Position numbers and translations under genes: made by a program. The notes under the pieces were generated by a model. It saw only the letters and a list, made by a program, of their open reading frames with translations. It had not been told where the DNA came from and did not search any database. 64,000 nt of DNA, taken from the NCBI RefSeq assembly GCF_003202235.1, contig NZ_MASU01000005.1:1240001-1304000 (forward strand). The letters are read 5' to 3'. How positions within the stretch are numbered: position 1 is the stretch's first letter; each line of letters opens with the position of its first letter. Source of the stretch: Prauserella flavalba. GTDB lineage: Bacteria > Actinomycetota > Actinomycetes > Mycobacteriales > Pseudonocardiaceae. This document shows positions 33,880 to 42,047 of the stretch, in pieces.

Positions 33880-34090
33880 CGATCCCTCGGCGCGGCGAGG
33901 TGGTCCTCACCGAAGCCGAGCTTGACGGGGACACCGACGCCCCGGTAGCCGTCGACCCGCTGACCGCGGCCCGACCGCTGCCGCTCCTGCAGAGCCAGGA
34001 GGATGCCCGAGAACGACAGGGTCCCCGTCACCATGTCCACAATGGGCACTCCGACCCTGGACTTCGGAGTCAAGACGCCGACCTGCGCAG
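33880..34090 (-). pseudogene. Remnant of a CaiB/BaiF (family III) CoA-transferase
   Basis: On the minus strand the translation contains R-V-G-V-P-I-V-D-M-V-T-G-T-L, then G-I-L-L-A-L-Q-E-R-Q-R-S-G-R-G-Q, the family hallmark. After an internal deletion it continues with a G-V-P-V-K-L-G segment like the C-terminal end. Neither start nor active-site Asp region is present. It is a decayed fragment in the 400-bp gap between two intact genes. Confidence 0.6.
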
Positions 34091-34201
34091 CTGCGCTCGG
34101 CGCGGTGGGCGGGTTCGCGCTGCTCGTCCCGCGCAAGCGGGCGTGCTGGGCGGCCGGCAAGCACGCGATCATCGGGACGATCAGCTCCAGCGTGCTGATC
34201 G

Positions 34202-34258
34202 TTCATCGCGTTCCCCGAGATCGTCCTCTGGATCCCGGACACGATGACCGCCGAGTGA
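34202..34258 (+). pseudogene. Possible C-terminal remnant of a TRAP transporter large permease (DctM)
   Basis: Nineteen codons, F-I-A-F-P-E-I-V-L-W-I-P-D-T-M-T-A-E then stop, resemble the last helix of DctM permeases (F-P-x-I-x-L-W-L-P). An in-frame TGA lies just upstream, so no intact gene exists. With the CoA-transferase fragment, this suggests a lost uptake-and-activation cluster. Confidence 0.4.
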
Positions 34259-34265
34259 CCGGGGC

Positions 34266-35153
34266 TTACGGGATGCGGGTGAGCGCGGTGTCGATCACCT
34301 CCCGGCTGCTCACCAGCAGGGCCTGCGCCGCGGTGCGGCCGGTCGCGGCCAGGTAGGCGTCGACGAGCCGGTTGCCCGCGGCGTAACCGGCCCCGGTCGG
34401 CAACCCGACCGGGGTCCCGCCGTAGCGGACGGCCGTGGCGTCGCCGTGCACCCAGGCGGCGAAGTTCTCCATGCCGGTGACGCCGAGGCCGGAGACGACC
34501 TTGGCGAACACCGCGTCGTCGTGCAGCAGCGGCACCCCCATACGGGCATAGCCGAGCTCGTCGCCGTACAGCTGCCGCGCGAACGCGTCGGCCAGGCCCT
34601 CGGACACGATCTGCTCCCCCACCGTGACCGTGGCCGGGTTCCATTCCACGCCGCCGGGGGCGTAGCGCAGGTTGTGGTTCAGCTCGTGCACGGCCGTCGC
34701 CTCCAGCCGGGCCAGGTTCTCCGGGTACGGCCAGAAGTTCAGGAACAGGTAGCCGGACACGCTGCCGTTGGCCGTCATGCCCAGGGCGGGGCCCATGAAG
34801 TGGGCGTCACCGGGGTCGCCGAGCACGATCAACACGGTGAGGTCCGGCACCGTGATCCCGGGCGTCGCGGCGAGCTGCACGGCGATGGCGTCGCCGAGGG
34901 CCCGCTCGATCCGGCCCCAGGCATCGGCCTCGTGCAGTACCTCCAGGGCCTCCCGGCACCGGGCTTCGTCGCGGTCCAGCGGGAACCCCGAACCCGCCCG
35001 GTGCATCGCGACGAGGTCCACCTCGCCGGGGAAGTACCGGTACATCCCGGCCGCGGGCTCCAGCATGGCTCGCAGCAGCCCGGGCCGCTCGGGCGCGGGT
35101 GCCCGCAGGATGTCGCGCATGGCCCGGTAGGTCTCGAGGACTGTGATCGTCAT
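34266..35153 (-). CDS. DUF2268-type predicted zinc protease
   Basis: The 295-aa protein carries V-H-E-L-N-H-N-L-R in its middle, an HExxH zinc-protease signature, followed by a Glu-containing E-G-L-A-D-A-F segment that would supply the third ligand. This arrangement matches DUF2268 proteins, which are often predicted to be Zn-dependent. No signal peptide is visible. It overlaps the start of its frame with the stop of the UvrA-like gene (ATGA), so the two form one transcript; the functional link is unclear. Confidence 0.75.
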   Translation of the reverse strand: MTITVLETYRAMRDILRAPAPERPGLLRAMLEPAAGMYRYFPGEVDLVAMHRAGSGFPLDRDEARCREALEVLHEADAWGRIERALGDAIAVQLAATPGITVPDLTVLIVLGDPGDAHFMGPALGMTANGSVSGYLFLNFWPYPENLARLEATAVHELNHNLRYAPGGVEWNPATVTVGEQIVSEGLADAFARQLYGDELGYARMGVPLLHDDAVFAKVVSGLGVTGMENFAAWVHGDATAVRYGGTPVGLPTGAGYAAGNRLVDAYLAATGRTAAQALLVSSREVIDTALTRIP

Positions 35154-37414
35154 GCCGTCGACGCTACGGTCTCCCCTCGCTGGAGACTCAAGCCGAGCGC
35201 GTGCGCGGTCGCCGTGCCGGTGAGACCCGCGACGGGACCCTCGTACAGGATCCGGCCGCCGTGCCTGCCCGGCCCCGGCCCGAGGTCGACGAGCCAGTCG
35301 GCGTGCCGGATGACGTCGAGGTTGTGCTCGATCACCACCACCGTGTGCCGGTGGTCCACGAGGTCGTCGAGCACGCCCAGCAGCGTGTCGACGTCGCTCA
35401 GGTGCAGCCCGGTGGTGGGCTCGTCGAGCACGTAGAGCGCCGGGCCGCCGGCGTCGCGCAGCTCCTTCGCGATCTTGACGCGCTGGCACTCGCCGCCGGA
35501 CAGCGTGGTCAGGGGCTGGCCGAGCCGCAGGTACCTGAGGCCGACGCCGTCGAGGTGCCGCAGCGCCCTGGTGATCGCACGGTCGGAGAACCGGTGGATG
35601 GCCTCGGTGATCGTGAGGTCGTCGACGTCCGCGATGGACAGTCCGTCGACCCGGTACCGCAGCACCTCCTCCGTGAACCGACGCCCTCCGCACGTCTGGC
35701 ACACCGTCTCCTGCCCGTCCAGGAACGCGAGGTCGGTGTAGATCACGCCGAGCCCGTCGCAGTCGGGGCAGGCACCCTCGGAGTTGGCGCTGAACAGCGC
35801 GGCGGGCACACCGTTGTGGCGGGCGAACAGCTTCCGGACGGCCGCGGCGATGCCGGTGTAGGTGACCGTTGTCGAGCGGCGGTTGGTGCTCACCGGTTTC
35901 TGGTCGATCACCACGGCGTCGTGCTGGGCGACGAGCTCGCCCGCGAGGCTGGACTTTCCCGACCCCGCGACGCCGGTGAGCACGGTCAGCACCCCGGCGG
36001 GGAGTTCGACGGACACGTTCCGCAGGTTGTTGCGCGTGGCCTCCCGGACCGTGATGCGCCCGCGGGGCGTGCGGGGCCGGTCCTTGACGGGCCTGCGGCG
36101 CGCCAGCGCGGCCGCGGTGGGCGTACCCGCCTCGCGCAGCCGCGCGAAGCTGCCCTGGAAGACGAGCCTGCCGCCTTCCTCCCCCGCGCCCGGGCCGATC
36201 TCCACGATCTGGTCGGCGATGGCCATCACGGCGGGGTCGTGCTCGACCACCAGCACGGTGTTTCCCTTGTCCCGCAACTGTTCCAGCAGCGTCGTCATGG
36301 CGGCGACGTCATGCGGGTGGAGGCCGACGGTGGGTTCGTCGAACACGTAGAGCATCTCGATCAGGCTGCTGCCGAGGTGCTTGACGGTCTTGATGCGCTG
36401 CGACTCGCCCCCGGACAGGCTCGTGGTGGCGCGGCCGAGGTGGAGGTAGCCGAGGCCGATGGTGACCATCGCGTCCAGCCGGTCCTTCAGCGCGGCGGCG
36501 ACCGGGGCCACGCTCGGGTCGGTCACGTCCGGCACGAGCTCCGCGAGCTCGCCGACTTCCATGCGGGACAGCTCGCCGATCGTGCGGCCAAGCACCGTGG
36601 CGTTGCGGCTGGCCTCATTGAGCCGGTCGCCGCCGCAGGCGGGGCACACGGCGGAGCGGGTGAACCGGGCGAGCGTCTCCTTCTTGCGGTCGGACGGGTG
36701 GTCGGAGGTGTGCAGGTAGATCCGCTCGAAGCGCTCGACCACGCCCTCGTAGTCCTTCGGCGGCTTGGTGCCCAGGCGCGCGGCGTGCTCACCGCCGTAC
36801 AGCAGCGCGTCCCGCTCGGCGGGTGTCCAGTCGCGCAGCGGCGTGCTCACGTCGAACGCGCCGATGTCGGCGTACTGCGAGTACCAGTAGCCGCCGTTTC
36901 CGAAGCCCGGCAACAGGATCGCACCGTCCTCGAGGGACCTGTCCAGGTCCACGAAGCGGTCGACCGCGCTGGTGACGACCTCGCCGAGGCCGGAGCACGT
37001 GGGGCACATGCCGGCCGGGTCGTTGAACGAGAAGTGGTTCGACTCGCCGACATGCGGCGTGCTCACGCGGGAGAACAGCAGCCGCAGGTACGTCCACGTG
37101 TCGGTGATGGTGCCGACGGTGGAGCGGGCGTTCCCGCCGAGCCGCCGCTGGTCGATCACCACCACCGGGGAGAGGCCGTCGATGTGGCCGACGTCGGGTC
37201 TGGTCCACTTCGGCAGCCGGTTGCGGGTGAATGGCGGGAAGGTCTCGGTGAGCTGGAAGCCGGCCTCGGCCGCGATCGTGTCGAACACCAGTGACGACTT
37301 GCCCGAACCGGACAGCCCCACGAACACCACCACCCGCCCGCGGGGCACGTCGATGTCGAGTGACCTCAGGTTGTTGGTCCGGGCTCCCCGGATCCGGAGG
37401 TAACGCTGCGCCAT
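35150..37414 (-). CDS. Class II UvrA-like ABC ATPase (resistance/repair paralogue)
   Basis: The 754-aa protein holds two ABC cassettes: G-L-S-G-S-G-K-S at residues 33-40 with L-S-G-G-E-S-Q-R, and G-V-A-G-S-G-K-S with L-S-G-G-E-C-Q-R. Zinc motifs C-P-A-C and C-P-D-C are also present. It is about 200 residues shorter than housekeeping UvrA, with much of the UvrB-binding and insertion domains missing, as in class II paralogues linked to DNA-intercalating drug resistance. TACGGT (37422-37427) ends 7 nt before the ATG at 37414, indicating leaderless expression. It is divergent from a WYL regulator that may sense damage. Confidence 0.86.
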   Translation of the reverse strand: MAQRYLRIRGARTNNLRSLDIDVPRGRVVVFVGLSGSGKSSLVFDTIAAEAGFQLTETFPPFTRNRLPKWTRPDVGHIDGLSPVVVIDQRRLGGNARSTVGTITDTWTYLRLLFSRVSTPHVGESNHFSFNDPAGMCPTCSGLGEVVTSAVDRFVDLDRSLEDGAILLPGFGNGGYWYSQYADIGAFDVSTPLRDWTPAERDALLYGGEHAARLGTKPPKDYEGVVERFERIYLHTSDHPSDRKKETLARFTRSAVCPACGGDRLNEASRNATVLGRTIGELSRMEVGELAELVPDVTDPSVAPVAAALKDRLDAMVTIGLGYLHLGRATTSLSGGESQRIKTVKHLGSSLIEMLYVFDEPTVGLHPHDVAAMTTLLEQLRDKGNTVLVVEHDPAVMAIADQIVEIGPGAGEEGGRLVFQGSFARLREAGTPTAAALARRRPVKDRPRTPRGRITVREATRNNLRNVSVELPAGVLTVLTGVAGSGKSSLAGELVAQHDAVVIDQKPVSTNRRSTTVTYTGIAAAVRKLFARHNGVPAALFSANSEGACPDCDGLGVIYTDLAFLDGQETVCQTCGGRRFTEEVLRYRVDGLSIADVDDLTITEAIHRFSDRAITRALRHLDGVGLRYLRLGQPLTTLSGGECQRVKIAKELRDAGGPALYVLDEPTTGLHLSDVDTLLGVLDDLVDHRHTVVVIEHNLDVIRHADWLVDLGPGPGRHGGRILYEGPVAGLTGTATAHALGLSLQRGETVASTA

Positions 37415-37476
37415 GCCCGCGACCGTACGACGAGATGTGGCCAGAAAATGTCCGCGATCAGGCCGACAATGGAGGC

Positions 37477-38424
37477 ATGGCCGATGTGCTGCGACGCGTC
37501 CTCGCCCTGCTGGCGGTGCTGCAGACGGGCCGGGAGTTCCCGGGCGACGAGCTCGCGGCCCGGCTCGACGTCACCCCGCGCACGCTGCGGCGCGACGTCG
37601 ACCGGCTCCGGGGCTACGGGTACCCGGTCGAGACGCGGCCGGGCCCTGGCGGCTACTACCGCCTCGCCGCGGGCCGTGCCATGCCGCCGCTGCTGCTGGA
37701 CGACGACGAGGCCATCGCCACCCTCCTCGGCCTGGCGACGCTGGCCGCGATCGGCGACGCCGGCGAGGGCGGCATCGACGACGCGGCGACCCGCGCCTAC
37801 GGCAAGGTCGACCAGTACCTGCCCAAGCGGCTCCGCCCCCGCGCGGCGGCCCTGCGCGCGAGCCTGGAGACCACGCCGATGCGCGCCCCGAGTACGAGCG
37901 CCGGGACGCTGAGCACGCTCGCCGGCGCGATCCACCACGAGCACGTCGTCACGTTCGACTACACCGCGGCGACGGGAGCCACCAGCACGCGCCGGGTCGA
38001 GCCGCACCGCCAGCTCCACCTGAACCTGCGGTGGTACCTGCTGGCGTGGGACACCGGCAGGGGCGACTGGCGGGTCTTCCGCACCGACCGCATCACGGAC
38101 CTGCGCGAGCAGAGCGCGCGCTTCGCCCGCCGCCCGCTGCCCGCCGGAACCGGGATCGACTACCTCAGGCAGGGGCTCGCGAAAGACCGGCGCCGGGTGG
38201 TCCTGACCATCGACGCTCCGGTGACGGCGGTGGCCGACGCGTTCACGTACCAGGACGCCGAGCTCACCTCCGTCGACGGGGACCGCACGCGCGCCGAACT
38301 GCTGCTCGACTCCTGGCACTGGCTGCTGCCCGCCCTCGCGTCGCTCGACGCCGACTTCACCATCCACGAACCCGCCGAGTTCGCCGAGGCAGGCCGGCGC
38401 TTCGGTGCGCGGCTCCGGCAGTGA
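37477..38424 (+). CDS. WYL-domain helix-turn-helix regulator (YafY/DeoR-like)
   Basis: The 315-aa protein has an N-terminal HTH (L-A-A-R-L-D-V-T-P-R-T-L-R-R-D-V) and a WYL domain in which the motif reads R-W-Y-L-L-A-W-D. WYL domains bind nucleic-acid pieces or nucleotides and often control DNA-damage or phage-response genes. The ATG at 37477 is 6 nt after a GACAAT box, so translation may be leaderless. Being divergent from a class II UvrA suggests it regulates that gene. Confidence 0.86.
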   Translation: MADVLRRVLALLAVLQTGREFPGDELAARLDVTPRTLRRDVDRLRGYGYPVETRPGPGGYYRLAAGRAMPPLLLDDDEAIATLLGLATLAAIGDAGEGGIDDAATRAYGKVDQYLPKRLRPRAAALRASLETTPMRAPSTSAGTLSTLAGAIHHEHVVTFDYTAATGATSTRRVEPHRQLHLNLRWYLLAWDTGRGDWRVFRTDRITDLREQSARFARRPLPAGTGIDYLRQGLAKDRRRVVLTIDAPVTAVADAFTYQDAELTSVDGDRTRAELLLDSWHWLLPALASLDADFTIHEPAEFAEAGRRFGARLRQ

Positions 38425-38432
38425 GCGCTTGA

Positions 38433-38450
38433 CCTCCACCAAGGTCGAGG
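38433..38450 (+). promoter_or_regulatory. MerR/SoxR-type operator-promoter before the quinone reductase
   Basis: CCTCCACC-AA-GGTCGAGG is an inverted repeat matching at seven of eight positions. It sits between TTGACC (38429-38434) and AAGGCT (38454-38459), giving the over-long 19-bp spacer that MerR-family activators untwist. No MerR gene is present in the window. Confidence 0.6.
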
Positions 38451-38496
38451 GTGAAGGCTGGGGCGCGGTTCGGCGATCGAGACGAGGGGTTGGCGC

Positions 38497-39459
38497 ATGC
38501 GCGTGGTGCGGCTGCACGCCTACGGGGAAGCCGAGGAGCTGCGACTCGAGCACGCGCCCGACCCCGCGCCGGGCGAAGGACAGGTGCTGATCGACGTCGA
38601 GGCCGCGGGGGTGCACGTCATCGAGACCCGGCTGCGCCGGGGCGGCGCAGTCGGCCCGCACGAGCCGCCGCGGCTGCCGGTGGTGCTGGGCGGCGAGGTG
38701 GCCGGTGTCGTGGCCGCCGTCGGAGACGGCGTGGCGGGCGACTGGGTGGGCCGGCGGGTGCTGGCCGACGTCAACGGCGGCTACGCGGAGCGGGCCGTCG
38801 CCGACGTGGGCTCCCTGCGCGCGGTACCGGACGGCGTCGGTTCCGCGGTCGCCGTGGCGATGGACTCGACCGGCGCGACCACGCTGGGACTGCTCGACCA
38901 GGCCGCGCTCACGCCCGGCGACGTGCTCCTGGTGCTCTCGGCGGCGGGCGGCATCGGCGGGCTCGCGGTGCAGGCCGCCGTCCGCGCCGGCGTCACCGTC
39001 GTGGGTGCGGCCGGCGGGCCGGAGAAGGCCGCCCGCGTCAGCGCGCTCGGCGCCGCGTTCGCGGTGGACTACCGCGATCCGGGGTGGACCGACCGGGTCC
39101 GGGCCGCGCTCGGCGGCAGGCGGGTGAGCGTGGTGTTCGACGGCGTCGGCGGCACCACGGGCAGGCAGGCACTGGAGTTGCTCGGCCCCGGCGGGCGCAT
39201 CCTGCTGTACGGCTGGTCGTCCGGGGAACCGACCCGGCTCGACACGGCCGACCTCATCGAGCGGCAGCTCGGCGCCACGTGGGCCCTCAACCCGCGCATG
39301 CTGGGGAACTGGGCCGAGCTGCGGGCGCGGGCGCTGCGGGAGGCCGCCGCCGACCGGCTGGTGCCGCTGATCAGCCGGTTCCCCCTCGAACAGGCGGCCA
39401 GGGCGCACGCCGCGCTGGAGGAGCGCACCGTCCAGGGCAAGGTGGTCCTGCTGCCGTGA
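38497..39459 (+). CDS. NADPH:quinone oxidoreductase (MDR family, zinc-free)
   Basis: The 320-aa medium-chain reductase begins M-R-V-V-R-L-H-A-Y-G with the quinone reductase N-domain. It has the dinucleotide motif S-A-A-G-G-I-G-G-L-A near residue 150, and lacks the zinc-binding cysteines of alcohol dehydrogenases. It should reduce quinones or enoyl-type electrophiles with NADPH. GAGGGG precedes the ATG. A MerR/SoxR-like operator with a 19-bp spacer lies upstream, suggesting induction by redox-cycling compounds. Confidence 0.85.
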   Translation: MRVVRLHAYGEAEELRLEHAPDPAPGEGQVLIDVEAAGVHVIETRLRRGGAVGPHEPPRLPVVLGGEVAGVVAAVGDGVAGDWVGRRVLADVNGGYAERAVADVGSLRAVPDGVGSAVAVAMDSTGATTLGLLDQAALTPGDVLLVLSAAGGIGGLAVQAAVRAGVTVVGAAGGPEKAARVSALGAAFAVDYRDPGWTDRVRAALGGRRVSVVFDGVGGTTGRQALELLGPGGRILLYGWSSGEPTRLDTADLIERQLGATWALNPRMLGNWAELRARALREAAADRLVPLISRFPLEQAARAHAALEERTVQGKVVLLP

Positions 39460-39473
39460 CGGCGGGACCCCGG

Positions 39474-39830
39474 CTACGGCAGGATGGAGCGCACGGCGTC
39501 TTCCGTGCGCGCCACCACCGTCGTCCCGTCGTCCGCGGTGATGATGGGCCGCTGGATGAGACCGGGGTTCGCCGCCAGCGCCTCCAGCCACCGGCCGCGC
39601 TGATCCGCGTCACGCGCCCACGAGGCGAGGCCCAGCTCCGCGGCGACGGGCTCGCCGAGGCGGGCGATGTCCCACGGCTCCAAGCCCAGGCGCGTCAGCA
39701 CGGCGGCCAGCTCGTCCACTGTGGGCGGATCCTCCAGGTAGTGCCGCACCGTGTAGTCGGCTCCCTCGGCGTCCAGCAGCGACAGCGCGGAACGGCACTT
39801 GGAGCAGGCCGGGTTGATCCAGATTTCCAT
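39474..39830 (-). CDS. ArsC/Spx-family (arsenate reductase-like) protein
   Basis: The 118-aa thioredoxin-fold protein has N-P-A-C-S-K-C-R-S-A-L at its start. ArsC enzymes use C-x2-S-R type sites, while here C-x2-C is present, as in YffB/Spx relatives. The body (Y-L-E-D-P-P, and I-I-T-A-D-D near the C-terminus) fits the ArsC family. No arsenic genes lie nearby, so an arsenate role is not supported; glutaredoxin-like or regulatory functions are possible. It converges on the quinone reductase. Confidence 0.78.
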   Translation of the reverse strand: MEIWINPACSKCRSALSLLDAEGADYTVRHYLEDPPTVDELAAVLTRLGLEPWDIARLGEPVAAELGLASWARDADQRGRWLEALAANPGLIQRPIITADDGTTVVARTEDAVRSILP

Positions 39831-39918
39831 CGACGCGGATCCTTCGTGCGGGTTCGGTGCGGGGTCAAGGGATCCTAGCCGCGACCCGTCGTGCCGCGCG
39901 CCGCCCCCGTTCCCGCTC

Positions 39919-39947
39919 TTGCCTAGGTGAGCCTTACCTCATACAGT
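39919..39947 (+). promoter_or_regulatory. Promoter of the siderophore ABC operon
   Basis: TTGCCT (39919-39924) and TACAGT (39942-39947) are 17 bp apart. The iron box fills the spacer, so the bound repressor would exclude RNA polymerase. Confidence 0.75.
39923..39941. promoter_or_regulatory. IdeR/DtxR iron box
   Basis: CTAGGTGAGCCTTACCTCA matches the 19-bp DtxR/IdeR consensus at most positions, including the AGGT and ACCT arms. It predicts that Fe2+-loaded IdeR represses this operon and releases it in iron starvation. Confidence 0.85.
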
Positions 39948-39952
39948 GAACT

Positions 39953-39967
39953 GACTGACGGTCAGTC
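39953..39967. promoter_or_regulatory. TetR-type palindrome downstream of the iron box
   Basis: GACTGACGGTCAGTC is a perfect 7+7 inverted repeat around one base, just at or after the predicted transcription start. It resembles common TetR-family operators, suggesting a second regulator besides IdeR. Confidence 0.65.
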
Positions 39968-39993
39968 GTACCGTCGTCGACCTGCGGAGGACC

Positions 39994-41796
39994 ATGACCA
40001 TCACCGAGGCCCGGCCGGCCACGCCACGGCCGGAACCCGCCAAGCAACCCTCGGCCGCCGACGCCGGGCTGGCCCGCACGGGCGCGCTGGCCCGGCTGCT
40101 CGCACCCGTGCGGGCGCACCTGCTGGGGTGCGCCGCGCTGTCCGCGCTCGCGACCGCATCCGGGTTCGTGCCCTACGCCGCGGTCGCCGAGATCGCCCGC
40201 CTCGCCCTCGCAGGCGGGTACTCCGCGACGGCGATCTGGACCTGGGTCGCCGTCGGCGCCGCCGGGGCGGGACTGCGCCTGCTGCTCGTCTTCGCGTCCT
40301 CCCGGCTCGGGCACTACGCCGACGCCCGGAGCCTGCACCATCTGCGCGTGCGGATGGTGCGACACCTCGGCTCGCTCCCGCTGGGCTGGTTCCGCGCCAA
40401 CGGCTCGGCGTCGGTCAAGAAGCGGATGACCAACGACCTCGAGGAGATGCACCAGCTGATCGCGCACACGCTGGGCGAACTGGTGGGCGCCACGACCGCC
40501 GTGGTGGTCGGGCTGACCTACCTGGCCTTCGTGAACGTGCCGATGACGCTGGTCACCGCGGGGGCCCTGGCGCTGCTCGGGATCTGCTACCGGATCGCCA
40601 TGCGCTCGATGACGCTGCACATGACCCGGCTCATCGCGGCCGAGTCGCGGATCAGCGCGGCGAGCGTCGAGTACGCCGACGGCATCGGCGTGGTCAAGGC
40701 GTTCGGCACCGGCGGGCGGGTGCTGGAGCGCTTCGGCGAGGCCGTCCGCGAGCAGGCCGCGGCGCTCGCGGCGTGGGCGGCCGAAACCCGGTACAGCACC
40801 GCCGCGGCGCGCGTGCTGGCCTCCGAGATGGCGCTGCTCGGCATCCTCGGCGCGACCGGCCTCGTGTTCGTCCACACCGGAGCACTGACCATGCCGGAGC
40901 TGCTGCCGTTCCTCATCGTCGGCGTGGGCCTGCCGACGTCGATCAATCCCGCCATCCACGGCACGCAGGCCCTGCGCAAGGGAAGGGTGTGCGCACAGCA
41001 CATCGAGGCTCTGCTCGGCAGGGAGCCGCTGCCCGAGCCCGCCCGGCCGCTCAGCCCGCAGGGCTCGCGGCTGGAACTGGACCGGGTGACGTTCTCCTAC
41101 GACGGCCGCACCGACGCCGTCAGCGACCTCAGCGCGGTATGCGAGCCGGGCACCATCACCGCGCTCGTGGGCCCCTCCGGCGCGGGCAAGTCCACAGTGG
41201 CCTCCCTGCTCCCACGGTTCTACGACGTCACCGGTGGCGCCATCCGCATCGGCGGGGTCGACGTTCGGGACATGTCCGCCGAAGCCCTGCTGTCGTCGAT
41301 GTCGCTGGTGTTCCAGGACGTCATGCTCCTGCGCGACACGGTGACCGAGAACATCCGCATCGGCAGGCCCGGCGCCACGGACGACGAGGTGCGCGTGGCC
41401 GCGCGCGCCGCACACGTCCACGAGGTGATCGACCGGCTGCCGAACGGGTACGACACCGTGCTCGGTGACGGCGGCGGGCTCTCCGGCGGCGAACGTCAGC
41501 GGCTCACGATCGCGCGGGCGATCCTCTCCCGGGCACCGATCGTGGTGCTCGACGAGGCGACCGCGTCACTCGACCCGGACAGCGAGACGGCCGTCCACAG
41601 TGCACTGTCCCGGCTGATCGCGGGCAAAACCGTGATCGTCATCGCTCATCGCCTGCACACCATCGCCGGGGCCGACCAGATCCTCGTCCTCGAAAACGGG
41701 CGGCTGGCCGAGCGCGGCACCCACCACGAACTGATCGCCACCGGCGGCCGCTACGCCCGGATGTGGGCCGCCCAGCAGAACGGAGCACCGGCATGA
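39994..41796 (+). CDS. Exporter-fold ABC transporter, siderophore importer subunit A (YbtP/IrtA-like)
   Basis: The 600-aa half-transporter has six membrane helices (about residues 35-330) and a nucleotide-binding domain. Walker A G-P-S-G-A-G-K-S is at 393-400, with signature L-S-G-G-E-R-Q-R, Walker B V-V-L-D-E-A-T-A-S-L-D and an H-loop. Pairs of such proteins with iron boxes import ferric siderophores in Yersinia (YbtPQ) and mycobacteria (IrtAB). Unlike IrtA there is no N-terminal siderophore-reductase domain. CGGAGG precedes the ATG. Its partner is at 42044-43786. Confidence 0.85.
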   Translation: MTITEARPATPRPEPAKQPSAADAGLARTGALARLLAPVRAHLLGCAALSALATASGFVPYAAVAEIARLALAGGYSATAIWTWVAVGAAGAGLRLLLVFASSRLGHYADARSLHHLRVRMVRHLGSLPLGWFRANGSASVKKRMTNDLEEMHQLIAHTLGELVGATTAVVVGLTYLAFVNVPMTLVTAGALALLGICYRIAMRSMTLHMTRLIAAESRISAASVEYADGIGVVKAFGTGGRVLERFGEAVREQAAALAAWAAETRYSTAAARVLASEMALLGILGATGLVFVHTGALTMPELLPFLIVGVGLPTSINPAIHGTQALRKGRVCAQHIEALLGREPLPEPARPLSPQGSRLELDRVTFSYDGRTDAVSDLSAVCEPGTITALVGPSGAGKSTVASLLPRFYDVTGGAIRIGGVDVRDMSAEALLSSMSLVFQDVMLLRDTVTENIRIGRPGATDDEVRVAARAAHVHEVIDRLPNGYDTVLGDGGGLSGGERQRLTIARAILSRAPIVVLDEATASLDPDSETAVHSALSRLIAGKTVIVIAHRLHTIAGADQILVLENGRLAERGTHHELIATGGRYARMWAAQQNGAPA

Positions 41797-42047
41797 CCTA
41801 CCACCGTCCCTTCGCGATACTGCCGCGCCTCCCCGGCGCCTCGCTCGCCGTGGTCGCCGGCACGAGGCCGGAATCGGTGCTGGACCGGCTCGCCTGCGGG
41901 CTCACCGTCGCCATCGCCGGGCCCGGCGACACGATCGTCGTCCTGCGCGACGGAAGCGTGGTGGAGGCAGGCCCGGCCGCCGACCTGATCGCCGCGGACG
42001 GCGTCTACGCGCGGCTCCGGCGCGCCTGGGCGGGGGCGGCCGCGTGA
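41793..42047 (+). CDS. 84-aa ABC-ATPase tail-like protein
   Basis: This small frame starts inside the stop of the first ABC gene (ATGA) and ends overlapping the second (GTGA), so it is translationally locked into the operon. Its last 45 residues (G-D-T-I-V-V-L-R-D-G-S-V-V-E-A-G, then Y-A-R-L) copy the extreme C-terminal end of an exporter ATPase. The segment before them aligns with the D-loop/H-loop region but lacks Walker A, Walker B, the signature and the H-loop histidine. It may be a degenerate duplicate or an accessory subunit. Confidence 0.7.
   Translation: MTYHRPFAILPRLPGASLAVVAGTRPESVLDRLACGLTVAIAGPGDTIVVLRDGSVVEAGPAADLIAADGVYARLRRAWAGAAA

Noticed and set aside
35201-37294. A 697-codon plus-strand frame opposite the UvrA-like gene
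   Set aside because: The minus strand carries two clear ABC cassettes with zinc motifs. The plus frame shows only antisense composition without motifs.
39474-39830. An arsenic resistance locus based on the ArsC-like gene and the ArsB/NhaD-type transporter
   Set aside because: The two genes are 5 kb apart in unrelated operons, no ArsR or Acr3 is present, and the ArsC-like protein has a C-x2-C site and other context.
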